Source of the DNA: an uncultured Erysipelotrichaceae bacterium | GTDB taxonomy: Bacteria; Bacillota_I; Bacilli_A; Erysipelotrichales; Erysipelotrichaceae | Length of the DNA: 58,828 nt | Reading direction: 5' to 3' | Assembly (NCBI GenBank): GCA_944325255.1 | Contig: CALUZH010000019.1 | Coordinates: 1-58,828 of the forward strand | Part shown: in pieces, positions 1 to 7,368 of the stretch | How positions within the stretch are numbered: position 1 is the first letter of the stretch | How the letters are laid out: each line of letters starts with the position of its first letter | Position numbers and translations under genes: made by a program | The notes under the pieces: model-generated | Databases searched by the model: none | What the model saw: only the letters and a program-made list of their open reading frames with translations | Told to the model about the DNA's origin: nothing

Positions 1-1
1 G

Positions 2-454
2 CCAATCTCAAGAAAAATCTATGTAAAAGAAAAATATTCTCTCGGATTGATTTTAGGGTGTTCGGCTTGGGCCTTTGCCACAATGCTTGGATTGATCACA
101 AAATGTTTTAAACCAGAATTTCCAATGCCTTTATCAGATCTATTCTTACTGGCGCTTGCGATTCTTCCGATGGTATTTATCATTTTATCGGTCATGCTGC
201 CATTTCATTTAAAGTATGGTAGTGAAAAAGGAAGACTTGCTTTGATTGGTGCTTTTGCCTTACTAGCCATTATTGGAGTGGGAATCAACGAAGGAATGAA
301 ATTACTTTTCAACTTCGATATTCTTGAGTGGCTCAATACGCTGCAATCATTAGAATTTGGTACAGTTGTTTTTATTGAATTTATCATTTCGTTGATCATT
401 TTAGTTATATCTTTAACTATTAGCCAGTCAATTATGCGAAAAAAAGAATTTTAA
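2..454 (+). CDS. ABC-2 type transporter permease, C-terminal part (cut by window edge)
   Basis: The reading frame is open from the first bases of the window, so this is the 3' part of a longer gene. The visible 150 residues hold three or four hydrophobic segments separated by short charged loops, and a sequence near the start (PISRKIYVKEKY) typical of the small ABC-2 permeases of the ABC2_membrane_5 type, where this basic stretch precedes a membrane helix. Such permeases (about 210 residues) pair with an ATPase encoded upstream, which would lie outside the window. The gene ends in a lysine-rich tail. Family assignment rests on pattern only; the substrate cannot be told. Confidence 0.6.
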   Translation, partial: PISRKIYVKEKYSLGLILGCSAWAFATMLGLITKCFKPEFPMPLSDLFLLALAILPMVFIILSVMLPFHLKYGSEKGRLALIGAFALLAIIGVGINEGMKLLFNFDILEWLNTLQSLEFGTVVFIEFIISLIILVISLTISQSIMRKKEF

Positions 455-583
455 GGGTTGAATATACGGATTTTACAATCTTAATAGTTATATTACTTTT
501 ATGCATTGGTATTCCATTAAGAAATAAAAGATACAAGTCGCATAAGAAAAAATAATAAGATTCATTATTAAGTAGGTGATTCT

Positions 584-661
584 ATGGAAAATATGTTATG
601 CGTCTTTGCGTTGATCGTATTTGCTTATTGGTATTTCATCAAACGCAACAGAAAAAATTAA
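584..661 (+). CDS. small single-pass membrane protein, 25 aa
   Basis: An ATG with a good ribosome binding site (AGGTGA about six bases upstream) opens a 25-codon frame. Residues 3-18 are strongly hydrophobic and are followed by a basic tail (KRNRKN), the layout of a one-helix membrane peptide with its C-terminus inside. It sits between the ABC permease gene and a terminator at 771-799 and may be co-transcribed with the permease. No family is recognised. Supported by its binding site, but so short that it needs independent evidence of translation. Confidence 0.45.
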   Translation: MENMLCVFALIVFAYWYFIKRNRKN

Positions 662-770
662 ATGATGAATTAAGCACGCTAGTAGCACGCAAAAATGGTT
701 GAATAGCCTTTATTTAAAGGACTATACAGTTAACAAAACGTTAATCAATTTTATCGTCAAGAGAAAATCA

Positions 771-799
771 AGATCGCTCATTATCGGGCGATCTTTTTC
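771..799 (+). terminator. intrinsic terminator
   Basis: The arms AGATCGC (771-777) and GCGATCT (788-794) pair around a ten-base loop and are followed by a run of T. It would end the plus-strand unit containing the ABC permease and the 25-residue peptide. Bases 662-770 between that peptide and the hairpin hold no gene I can support. Confidence 0.75.
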
Positions 800-812
800 T
801 TTTGCAAAATAA

Positions 813-832
813 AAGCATCGTATTAGATGCTT
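813..832 (-). terminator. intrinsic terminator of the DUF4143 ATPase gene
   Basis: The arms AAGCATC and GATGCTT pair around a six-base loop. On the minus strand the hairpin is followed by TTATTTT. It lies just downstream of the ATPase stop codon. Confidence 0.6.
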
Positions 833-850
833 GATATCGTTTCACAGTCA

Positions 851-2134
851 TTAATCTTTTAGGCTGCCTAAAGGGATTACAAATACGTCATCATCACGTC
901 TATAACCGTATTGAGTGCCAGTTATTACTAATTTTAAATCAGGTAAGCGCAATGGGATTTGTTTTTTTTCTTTATTGTATTTTTTGATTAATTTTTCAAT
1001 TTCGCATAAATGTTTAGCTCCTTCATCAACTTCACTTTGACCCAGCTTAATTTCTATGATTGCATATCTTCCATCATCTAAATGAAGGACTGCGTCTGCT
1101 TCCAAACCATATCTATCACGATAGTAAGAAACCGTTCCGTTGTTTGCAGAAGAATAAATTTTTAAATCTCTGATACACAATGATTCAAAAAGAAATCCAA
1201 GCGTTTTATAATCTTTAGCAAAATATTCAGGGGAAACCCCTAGTGCAGCGGCTGCAATAGATGGATCAATTACGTTTCTTTTTTTTGATGAACGTATTGC
1301 TGTTTTTGAGCGTATAGATGGGCACCAAGCGTCTATGTCTTCAATAATCATCAGTTTTTCAAGCCCTGATATATATTCATAATAAACAGGCTTAGACATT
1401 TCACAAGTTGAAACAACGTCTCCATAAATTGTTTTGGTCTCAGCTAATGTACAAAGATTTCTTGAATATGATTTTAGCAATGTTCTAGCCCATAAAGGGT
1501 TTCTTTTAATATTATCTATGTTAGAAATATCTACATTACAAGTTTGATTAAATAAATCTTTTGCAATTTCCAGTTTTGCTTTATCAGTCTTACCTTTTAA
1601 ACTCGCTGGCCATCCACCTCTACATATTGCAAATTTTATACCATCAATTGTTAAATCGGAATGACATCCAGAAAATGAATTAGGATCATCAAATAGTTTT
1701 TGAAGCGAAACTGCACCATTTGATTCTTTACTTTCATAAAGACTCATAGGATACATCTTCATTCTAGATATTCTAAGTGTTCCAGTATGAGGAGTATCAA
1801 TTCTTTCTGAACTTGATCCTGTTAATATATATTGGCCAACTTCTCCTGAATCATCGACATCTTTTCTAATTGCTCCCCATATTTTTGGAGCATCTTGCCA
1901 CTCATCGAATAATCGAGGTTTATCTCCTATCAACAAATCAGATGGATGCGTATTTGCGATTAGTAAATAGTTCTCTCTTTCGTCTTCATCTTGAAATTCT
2001 ATAAAACTTTTTGCTTGTTGCTTGGCTGTTGTTGTTTTTCCACAGCCTTTTGGACCTACAATCAACGTAGCACCAAATGCTTCTAACTTTAGTTTTAATT
2101 GTTCGTCTGCTATCCTTGGTTTGTATTCTTTCAT
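851..2134 (-). CDS. AAA ATPase with DUF4143 C-terminal domain, intact
   Basis: This 427-residue protein belongs to the common but poorly understood AAA_14/DUF4143 family. A Walker A motif (GPKGCGKT, residues 27-34) is followed by the family's FDEWQ Walker B-like segment. The C-terminal third has a nuclease-like pattern, with an acidic residue in the EADAV segment followed by the EIKLG strand, which resembles a PD-(D/E)XK core. The start ATG has AGAGGA seven bases upstream. The gene stands alone between its own terminator and a promoter region with three direct repeats (2170-2228). Two decayed relatives lie at 39141-39386 and 41017-42287. The family is often found in scattered, mobile-looking positions; its cellular role is unknown. 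Confidence 0.85.
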   Translation of the reverse strand: MKEYKPRIADEQLKLKLEAFGATLIVGPKGCGKTTTAKQQAKSFIEFQDEDERENYLLIANTHPSDLLIGDKPRLFDEWQDAPKIWGAIRKDVDDSGEVGQYILTGSSSERIDTPHTGTLRISRMKMYPMSLYESKESNGAVSLQKLFDDPNSFSGCHSDLTIDGIKFAICRGGWPASLKGKTDKAKLEIAKDLFNQTCNVDISNIDNIKRNPLWARTLLKSYSRNLCTLAETKTIYGDVVSTCEMSKPVYYEYISGLEKLMIIEDIDAWCPSIRSKTAIRSSKKRNVIDPSIAAAALGVSPEYFAKDYKTLGFLFESLCIRDLKIYSSANNGTVSYYRDRYGLEADAVLHLDDGRYAIIEIKLGQSEVDEGAKHLCEIEKLIKKYNKEKKQIPLRLPDLKLVITGTQYGYRRDDDVFVIPLGSLKD

Positions 2135-2169
2135 TAGTAAATCCTCTATCTAATAAAATGATAAATGAT

Positions 2170-2228
2170 AGTTAACATACTTGTCAATTTTTAGTTAACA
2201 TATTTGCTGAAAATTAGTTAACACATTT
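2170..2228. repeat. three direct repeats AGTTAACAYAYTTG upstream of the ATPase gene
   Basis: Copies begin at 2170, 2193 and 2215, so the spacing is 23 and 22 bases, close to two helical turns. They lie 36-94 bases upstream of the ATPase start codon. Each 14-base copy differs from the others at one or two positions. The phased arrangement suggests binding sites for a protein on one face of the DNA. Bases 2229-2488, between the repeats and the end of the next gene, hold nothing I recognise. Confidence 0.6.
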
Positions 2229-2488
2229 GTGGTAATACTTGTGAAAGATATTGATGAGAATTGATATGGATTATTCTAAGAAGTTTTGCCAATGCGACAA
2301 GTATGCAACAAAACACATTTAAGATCATTGTTTATCGTTGATTGGAGTTCTCAAAACGGGAACTACATCGTAATTTATCGCATAGTCACTAAAAAATTTT
2401 ACTAAGTTTCATAGGCAAACTAACACCATTTTTTATGTTAAATTCTAAAGTTATACTTAATATGAATTTGCAGCTTTTTTATTGCCTA

Positions 2489-3412
2489 TCAGTTTAAGTA
2501 AGTCTTCAAAGCTTCAAGTACAGCTTGGTGATATTCATCAAGCATTTCCTTATCATTCAATAAGGCATTACCGGAATTGGGTAATACAAAACACTTATGA
2601 GGAACCCTATAAGTTTCAAGCACTCCCAGCAAGACATCCTTTAATACCGGTGGCACCATCTTGTCTTTGGCTCCATAGGCTAAGATAGTCATTATACTGT
2701 CGGGACGGATATATGCTACCGGACTTACACTGTCAATTGCTTTTTGATATGAAGCATTGGAAATAACCTTGCCTTCAAACTTATGACCGGTAATATTGCT
2801 TACAAATTCTACCTTGCTTCCAACATCACTTGCCCCCCAAAAGTCAGGATTAAAACCGGAAGGAGCGCTTTCGGCAAATAATAGTTTAATTGGTAGCGGT
2901 GATGATTTATTAAAACGATATGCCAGAAGCATTGCTAAAGAGCCACCGGCCGCTTCCCCACATACCGCCATTGTTTTAAGACTATAGCCTTTTTCATTGA
3001 CAGTTTTTACTATTTCCCTTAGAGCCTTCGTAACTTCCTCATACATAGTATTGATATTGGAAGTATGTTCTCTATTCATTAAAGTATAATTTACCGATGC
3101 CGAAACATATCCAAGAGATGCAAAATATTTCATTAGCGGTGCCGCTTCTTTCTTATCACCGGCATTGAAACCCCCGCCATGGATATGCATAATCAGATTA
3201 TAGTGAAGTTTGCCCTTGCTTGGGAGATATAGATCATAAATATTGGCCGGCTTTGGACCATAGTGAAGATTTTTAAATATGGTAATAGGTACTTTTTTGT
3301 CATATCGGGCAAACATTCCCAGTCGACGCATATTAATTTGTCTTGATCCGCATTTTAGGCCAATCATTAAAAAGACAAAAAAGATAATAAGATATAAACA
3401 TAGCTCTAGCAT
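2489..3412 (-). CDS. membrane-anchored alpha/beta-hydrolase-fold protein lacking catalytic Ser and His
   Basis: An N-terminal hydrophobic helix (about residues 3-18) precedes an alpha/beta hydrolase domain of the esterase/lipase type related to BD-FAE. The oxyanion-hole motif HGGGF is at about residues 78-82. The nucleophile elbow reads GEAAGG where the family has GESAGG, so the serine is alanine (codon 2951-2953). The histidine in the usual SGH near the C-terminus is asparagine (SGN, codon 2567-2569). The acid residue in GAKDKMVP is kept. I place the start at 3412 because AGGAG is seven bases upstream; an ATG six bases earlier is too close to it. It follows a 31-residue membrane peptide gene by a few bases. 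It is likely a non-catalytic relative with a binding or scaffold role. Confidence 0.75.
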   Translation of the reverse strand: MLELCLYLIIFFVFLMIGLKCGSRQINMRRLGMFARYDKKVPITIFKNLHYGPKPANIYDLYLPSKGKLHYNLIMHIHGGGFNAGDKKEAAPLMKYFASLGYVSASVNYTLMNREHTSNINTMYEEVTKALREIVKTVNEKGYSLKTMAVCGEAAGGSLAMLLAYRFNKSSPLPIKLLFAESAPSGFNPDFWGASDVGSKVEFVSNITGHKFEGKVISNASYQKAIDSVSPVAYIRPDSIMTILAYGAKDKMVPPVLKDVLLGVLETYRVPHKCFVLPNSGNALLNDKEMLDEYHQAVLEALKTYLN

Positions 3413-3422
3413 TCCCATACTC

Positions 3423-3518
3423 CTAGCGTTTCAAACTACTGTGCCAAGACCAAAAATAACCGGCCAAGAAACCGCATATCGCCACAATAATACCTACAAT
3501 CAATATTTTTTCCATCAT
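3423..3518 (-). CDS. small single-pass membrane protein, 31 aa
   Basis: The frame begins with a double ATG behind a strong binding site (TAGGAGA) and encodes about eighteen hydrophobic residues with a WSW motif at the end of the helix and a basic tail (SSLKR). Its stop codon forms part of the ribosome binding site of the downstream hydrolase-fold gene, so the two are almost certainly translated in sequence. The pairing suggests the peptide works with that membrane-anchored protein. No family is recognised. Confidence 0.6.
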   Translation of the reverse strand: MMEKILIVGIIVAICGFLAGYFWSWHSSLKR

Positions 3519-3785
3519 CAAAATCTCCTACTTTTTGATTGTATCATAAACAAAAAAGCAAATTAGCCAAAATAGCGTCCTATGCCCTTTATTATGGTCA
3601 GACATAAATATGCTTAACTCATTTTCAAAAAGTATCGCTTTGAAGCAGCATCTTTTGTTTTGAAGAGATATATCATTTAAAGCCTTATAAATATGTTGCC
3701 CCATATCTTATTGTTGATTTACAGCGCTCAATATTTATATGGTGCTTGTAATGATGTGATTGTATACCTTTTAAACTAAACATAT

Positions 3786-4016
3786 AACAGTATTTATGAT
3801 AAATTTAGTATAAATTTAGTTTATTTTAATATTTCATCACTTGAAGAATATTGTCAAAAACCAAGGAGCCGCAAAGAAGTAGTTGAATATCTCGGTCTTA
3901 AAACTGAATATTATGCCATGAAAAATTATATTGAACCCTTAATTAAAAAAGACCGATTGGAAATGACAATGCCGGATAAGCCCAAAAGTAAGTTTCAACG
4001 CTATTATGCAAAATAA
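3786..4016 (+). pseudogene. C-terminal remnant of an AlbA_2/COG2865-type regulator
   Basis: The frame opens after a stop codon and has no start. From about 3828 it encodes a winged-helix tail with the pattern seen at the C-terminus of COG2865-type proteins (AlbA_2 plus ATPase-like domains): KPRSRKE, YLGLKTEYYA, a PLI segment, then MPDKPKSKFQRYY. The remaining 400 or so residues of such a protein are missing. Bases 3519-3785 upstream contain no gene I recognise and may hold unreadable remains of the same gene. Confidence 0.6.
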
Positions 4017-4017
4017 A

Positions 4018-4037
4018 GACCGCTTTATGAAGCGGTC
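4018..4037. terminator. hairpin terminator after nrdG
   Basis: GACCGCTT and AAGCGGTC pair around TATG, giving an eight-base perfect stem right at the nrdG stop codon. On the minus strand it is followed by TTTATTTT, so it fits as the nrdDG terminator. It could also stop transcripts from the plus strand. Confidence 0.75.
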
Positions 4038-4554
4038 AATTTTGATATAGGATAACTTTGCCTTCTTTTAAGGTTTTAGGCATATCAATGATTCGTTGAT
4101 TACTGCTGCCGCGAAAAGCTAAAGAGATGTTCTTTTTTTCCGGCATGAACGGTCCATCAATCAGGACATCAAGATAGGTCAATATTTCATCAGTAACTTC
4201 GCAATGACGATTGCCCCTTAAAATATTATTTTCGAAGATGTAGCCGCTGTATGACCAAATACTTTTATCGGGGCATTCGGCTTTTAGCTTTCGATATAAT
4301 TTGACAAGCTCTCTTTGATTTTCGATTTCAAAGGGTTCGCCACCCAAAACGGTTAAACCGGAAATATATTTTGGCTTTAAGGCTTCAATAATATAATTTA
4401 TGGTATCATCATTAAATTCTTGGCCATATTTAAAGTCCCAGGTTTCTTTTTGGAAACATTGCGGACAATTGACCCGGCATCCCGATACAAAAAGGGAAAC
4501 TCTTACCCCTTCGCCATTGGCGATATCATAAGTTTTAATATTTCCGTAATGCAT
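4036..4554 (-). CDS. nrdG: anaerobic ribonucleotide reductase activating protein
   Basis: This radical-SAM enzyme of 172 residues makes the glycyl radical on NrdD. The iron-sulfur cluster cysteines are at positions 26, 30 and 33 (motif CRVNCPQC), followed by the glycine-rich LGGEPF segment that binds S-adenosylmethionine. Length is normal for the family. Its ATG overlaps the nrdD stop codon by one base (TAATG), so the two proteins are translationally coupled. The pair gives deoxyribonucleotide synthesis without oxygen, in keeping with an anaerobe. Confidence 0.93.
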   Translation of the reverse strand: MHYGNIKTYDIANGEGVRVSLFVSGCRVNCPQCFQKETWDFKYGQEFNDDTINYIIEALKPKYISGLTVLGGEPFEIENQRELVKLYRKLKAECPDKSIWSYSGYIFENNILRGNRHCEVTDEILTYLDVLIDGPFMPEKKNISLAFRGSSNQRIIDMPKTLKEGKVILYQN

Positions 4555-6728
4555 TAAAGATGCAAGACCCTCTCTTTAATTTCTTGGGTTCGGCCTTGAT
4601 TCCAATATTGGGTACCAATATATCCGCAAGTCCGACGGGCAACATTCATCTTATCCTGGTCACGGTTGTGACAATTCGGGCACTCCCATACCAGTTTATG
4701 ATTTTCATCTTCCACAATTTGGATTTCACCATCATATCCACAGACCTGGCAATAGTCGCTCTTGGTATTGAGCTCGGCATACATGATATGGTCATAAATA
4801 TGTTCCATCAAAGCCAAGACAGCCGGAATATTATTTTGCATATTCGGCACTTCAACATAACTGATTGCTCCACCCGGAGACAGGCGTTGGAATTGAGCTT
4901 CAAACGTCAGTTTGTCAAAAGCATTGATATTTTCGGTAACATGAATGTGATAACTGTTGGTGATATAGTTTTTATCAGTTACATGTTCAATGACGCCAAA
5001 ACGCTCCTGCAGACACTTGGCAAACTTATAAGTTGTTGATTCAAGCGGGGTTCCATAAAGACTGAAGTCAATATGTTCCTTGGCCTTCCAGGCAGCGCAG
5101 GCATCATTTAAATATTGCATAACTTTTAAACCGAATTCTGTACCCTTAGGATCAGTATGAGATACACCCTTCATATAGTAGACGCATTCGCAAAGTCCGG
5201 CATAGCCCAAAGAAATGGTGGAATAACCGTTAAATAAAAGCTTATCGATAGTTTCACCTTTTTTAAGGCGGGCCAGGGCTCCGTTTTGCCATAAAATCGG
5301 TGCTACATCACTTGGCGTACCAAGCAAACGTTGATGACGGCACATCAAGGCCCGGTAACAAAGCTTTAATCTTTCATCCATGATCTTCCAAAAGGCTTCT
5401 TCATCGCCATTACTTGAACAGGCCACATCAACAAGATTGATGGTTACTACGCCCTGATTAAAGCGGCCATAGTATTTAGGTTTACCGGCATCATCGACAT
5501 ATGGCGTCAAGAAAGAACGGCAACCCATGCATGGGTAGCAATGACCTTCCCCGTTTTTATCAATCTTGAGCTGCAACATCATTTTTTCCGAAATATAATC
5601 CGGTACCAAACGCTTAGCCGTGCATTTAGCAGCTAATTCCGTCAAGTAATAGTAACGACTTCCGGCATGAACATTATCTTCCTGCAAAACATAAATTAGT
5701 TTTGGAAAGGCCGGGGTAATATAAACACCCTTTTCATTTTTAACACCCAAAATCCGTTGTTTAAGGGTTTCTTCGATGATCATAGCCAAATCATCACGCA
5801 ATCTTCCCTCCGGCACCTCATTAAGATACATAAAGACGGTTACAAATGGTGCCTGACCATTGGTTGTCATTAGGGTAATAACCTGATATTGAATGGTTTG
5901 CACGCCTTTTTCAATCTCTTTGCGAACACGCATTTCGGCGATATTGTTGATGGTTTCTTCATCCATCGTCATATTTTGCGAAGCAAATTCTTCTTTTACT
6001 TGGCGACGCAATTGCTTCCGGGATTCTTCTACAAAGGGTGCCAAATGGGAAAGAGTAATACTTTGTCCCCCATATTGGGAACTGGCAACCTGGGCAATGA
6101 TTTGCGTTGCCACATTGCAGGCTGTTGAGAAAGTATGCGGCCTTTCAATCATCGTTTCGGAAATGACCGTGCCGTTTTGCAACATATCTTCAAGATTTAC
6201 CAAGCAGCAATTATGCATATGCTGGGCATAATAGTCAGCATCATGGAAGTGGATGATGCCCTTTTCATGAGCTTCGACGATGTCTGGCGGCAAAAGAAAA
6301 CGTTTGGTGATATCCTTGGATACTTCCCCGGCCATATAATCTCTTTGCACTGAGTTAACCAAAGGATTTTTATTGGAGTTTTCCTGCTTAACCTCTTCGT
6401 TATTTCTTTCCAACAAGGAAAGAATCTGGCGGTCGGTAGAATTGCTTTTGCGAACCAATTCCCGCTTGTAGCGATAAGTAATATAGTTATGAGCAACGGC
6501 AAAATGACCTGAGCGCATTAGTTCAGTCTCGACAAGATCTTGAATCTCTTCGACCGAAAGGGAACGTTTTAAGGCGGCACATTCATCGCTTACCGTTTTG
6601 GTTATGGCATTGATTTCTTCTTCATTTAATGGATTTTGAGCCGTCGCTTTGCTGGCCTTGGCAACGGCATTGAATATTTTTTCAGCATCAAAAGTAACTT
6701 CTTCGCCACTTCTTTTAATTACATTCAT
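4554..6728 (-). CDS. nrdD: anaerobic ribonucleoside-triphosphate reductase, large subunit
   Basis: The 724-residue protein starts with an ATP-cone domain (about residues 1-95) that senses ATP/dATP, followed by the ten-stranded barrel reductase core. The C-terminal end carries a zinc site (CQVC and CPNC pairs) and the glycyl-radical loop TCGYIG with the radical glycine at about 702. It reduces ribonucleoside triphosphates in the absence of oxygen after activation by NrdG encoded next door. The start ATG has AGAGG upstream. The promoter carries a large palindrome (6764-6789) that does not resemble the usual NrdR box. Confidence 0.95.
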   Translation of the reverse strand: MNVIKRSGEEVTFDAEKIFNAVAKASKATAQNPLNEEEINAITKTVSDECAALKRSLSVEEIQDLVETELMRSGHFAVAHNYITYRYKRELVRKSNSTDRQILSLLERNNEEVKQENSNKNPLVNSVQRDYMAGEVSKDITKRFLLPPDIVEAHEKGIIHFHDADYYAQHMHNCCLVNLEDMLQNGTVISETMIERPHTFSTACNVATQIIAQVASSQYGGQSITLSHLAPFVEESRKQLRRQVKEEFASQNMTMDEETINNIAEMRVRKEIEKGVQTIQYQVITLMTTNGQAPFVTVFMYLNEVPEGRLRDDLAMIIEETLKQRILGVKNEKGVYITPAFPKLIYVLQEDNVHAGSRYYYLTELAAKCTAKRLVPDYISEKMMLQLKIDKNGEGHCYPCMGCRSFLTPYVDDAGKPKYYGRFNQGVVTINLVDVACSSNGDEEAFWKIMDERLKLCYRALMCRHQRLLGTPSDVAPILWQNGALARLKKGETIDKLLFNGYSTISLGYAGLCECVYYMKGVSHTDPKGTEFGLKVMQYLNDACAAWKAKEHIDFSLYGTPLESTTYKFAKCLQERFGVIEHVTDKNYITNSYHIHVTENINAFDKLTFEAQFQRLSPGGAISYVEVPNMQNNIPAVLALMEHIYDHIMYAELNTKSDYCQVCGYDGEIQIVEDENHKLVWECPNCHNRDQDKMNVARRTCGYIGTQYWNQGRTQEIKERVLHL

Positions 6729-6753
6729 CGTAAATACCTCTCATGTAGTCTTA

Positions 6754-6789
6754 TTTATATAATAAAATGGTTGAACTTTCAACCATTTT
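6754..6789 (-). promoter_or_regulatory. nrdD promoter overlapped by a 12-2-12 perfect palindrome
   Basis: On the minus strand TTGAAA (6777-6782) and TATAAA (6754-6759) are spaced by 17 bases, a good sigma-A-type promoter about 25 bases upstream of nrdD. The arms AAAATGGTTGAA (6764-6775) and TTCAACCATTTT (6778-6789) form a perfect inverted repeat that covers the -35 box and the upstream half of the spacer. It may be a repressor site. It could also serve as a weak terminator for the GNAT gene upstream, but its tail is not T-rich. Confidence 0.6.
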
Positions 6790-6825
6790 AACTAAGATAA
6801 AATATTTTTGTCTCAACTTTTAACA

Positions 6826-7356
6826 TTAATCCGGAAAGTTAATTTTTTCCATTAAGATAATACTATTGAACCTGCCATTATGATAGGCCGACAAATGCCA
6901 GGTACCACACTTGGAAAAACCGCAGCGCTCATAAAAAGCTATTGCTTCCTCATTAAAGGAATAAACCTCTAAGTGAACAGCCTTAACTCTTAAAGTATCA
7001 AAGGCATATTCCACCGCCAAATCCATGGCTTCCTTGCCATAGCCCCGACCTCGATACTCTTTGCCGATAAAGATTCCCAGAGTACAAAAACTATTTGCCG
7101 GACCGAAATTAAATAAGGAAACCTGTCCCATAAAGGCCTCATCTTCTTCTCGTATTATCGCCATGCATACCGATGAATCCCGCCACTTTTCAAGTTTTTC
7201 TTGCATCTTGGCTTCATCAATCATCTGGCCATAAAAGCCATTATTATAGGCGATGCTCTTATCGCTGTTGACCCACTCGGTCAAAATCGCTTTTTCTTCT
7301 TGGATATCAATGGGCGAAAGATAAATTTCGCCACCTTTAATTTTGGAATAATGCAT
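6826..7356 (-). CDS. GNAT family N-acetyltransferase (RimJ/RimL type)
   Basis: The 176-residue protein has the acetyl-CoA loop RGRGYG in the usual place (about residues 100-105), then the helix and the AIAFYERCGF motif that closes the GNAT fold. This branch acetylates protein N-termini, small amines or antibiotics; the substrate cannot be read from sequence. It has a good binding site (AAAGGAG) and starts 12 bases after the PTS EIIC gene, so both are likely in one operon. It is far from the glycan locus, so I do not assign it to amino-sugar acetylation. Confidence 0.85.
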   Translation of the reverse strand: MHYSKIKGGEIYLSPIDIQEEKAILTEWVNSDKSIAYNNGFYGQMIDEAKMQEKLEKWRDSSVCMAIIREEDEAFMGQVSLFNFGPANSFCTLGIFIGKEYRGRGYGKEAMDLAVEYAFDTLRVKAVHLEVYSFNEEAIAFYERCGFSKCGTWHLSAYHNGRFNSIILMEKINFPD

Positions 7357-7368
7357 ATATTTGCTCCT

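Noticed and set aside
460-555. Possible second small hydrophobic ORF after the ABC permease
   Set aside because: The frame has a hydrophobic stretch and basic tail, but no start codon or binding site could be found.
2879-2890. An AESAPS segment in the alpha/beta-hydrolase-fold protein as a replacement nucleophile elbow
   Set aside because: It lacks the GxSxG pattern and falls on the next strand of the fold, where other members have a non-catalytic serine.
6826-7356. GNAT gene as the Fuc4N N-acetyltransferase (WecD role)
   Set aside because: It lies 29 kb from the WecE-type gene in another operon and its motifs fit general RimJ/RimL enzymes equally well.
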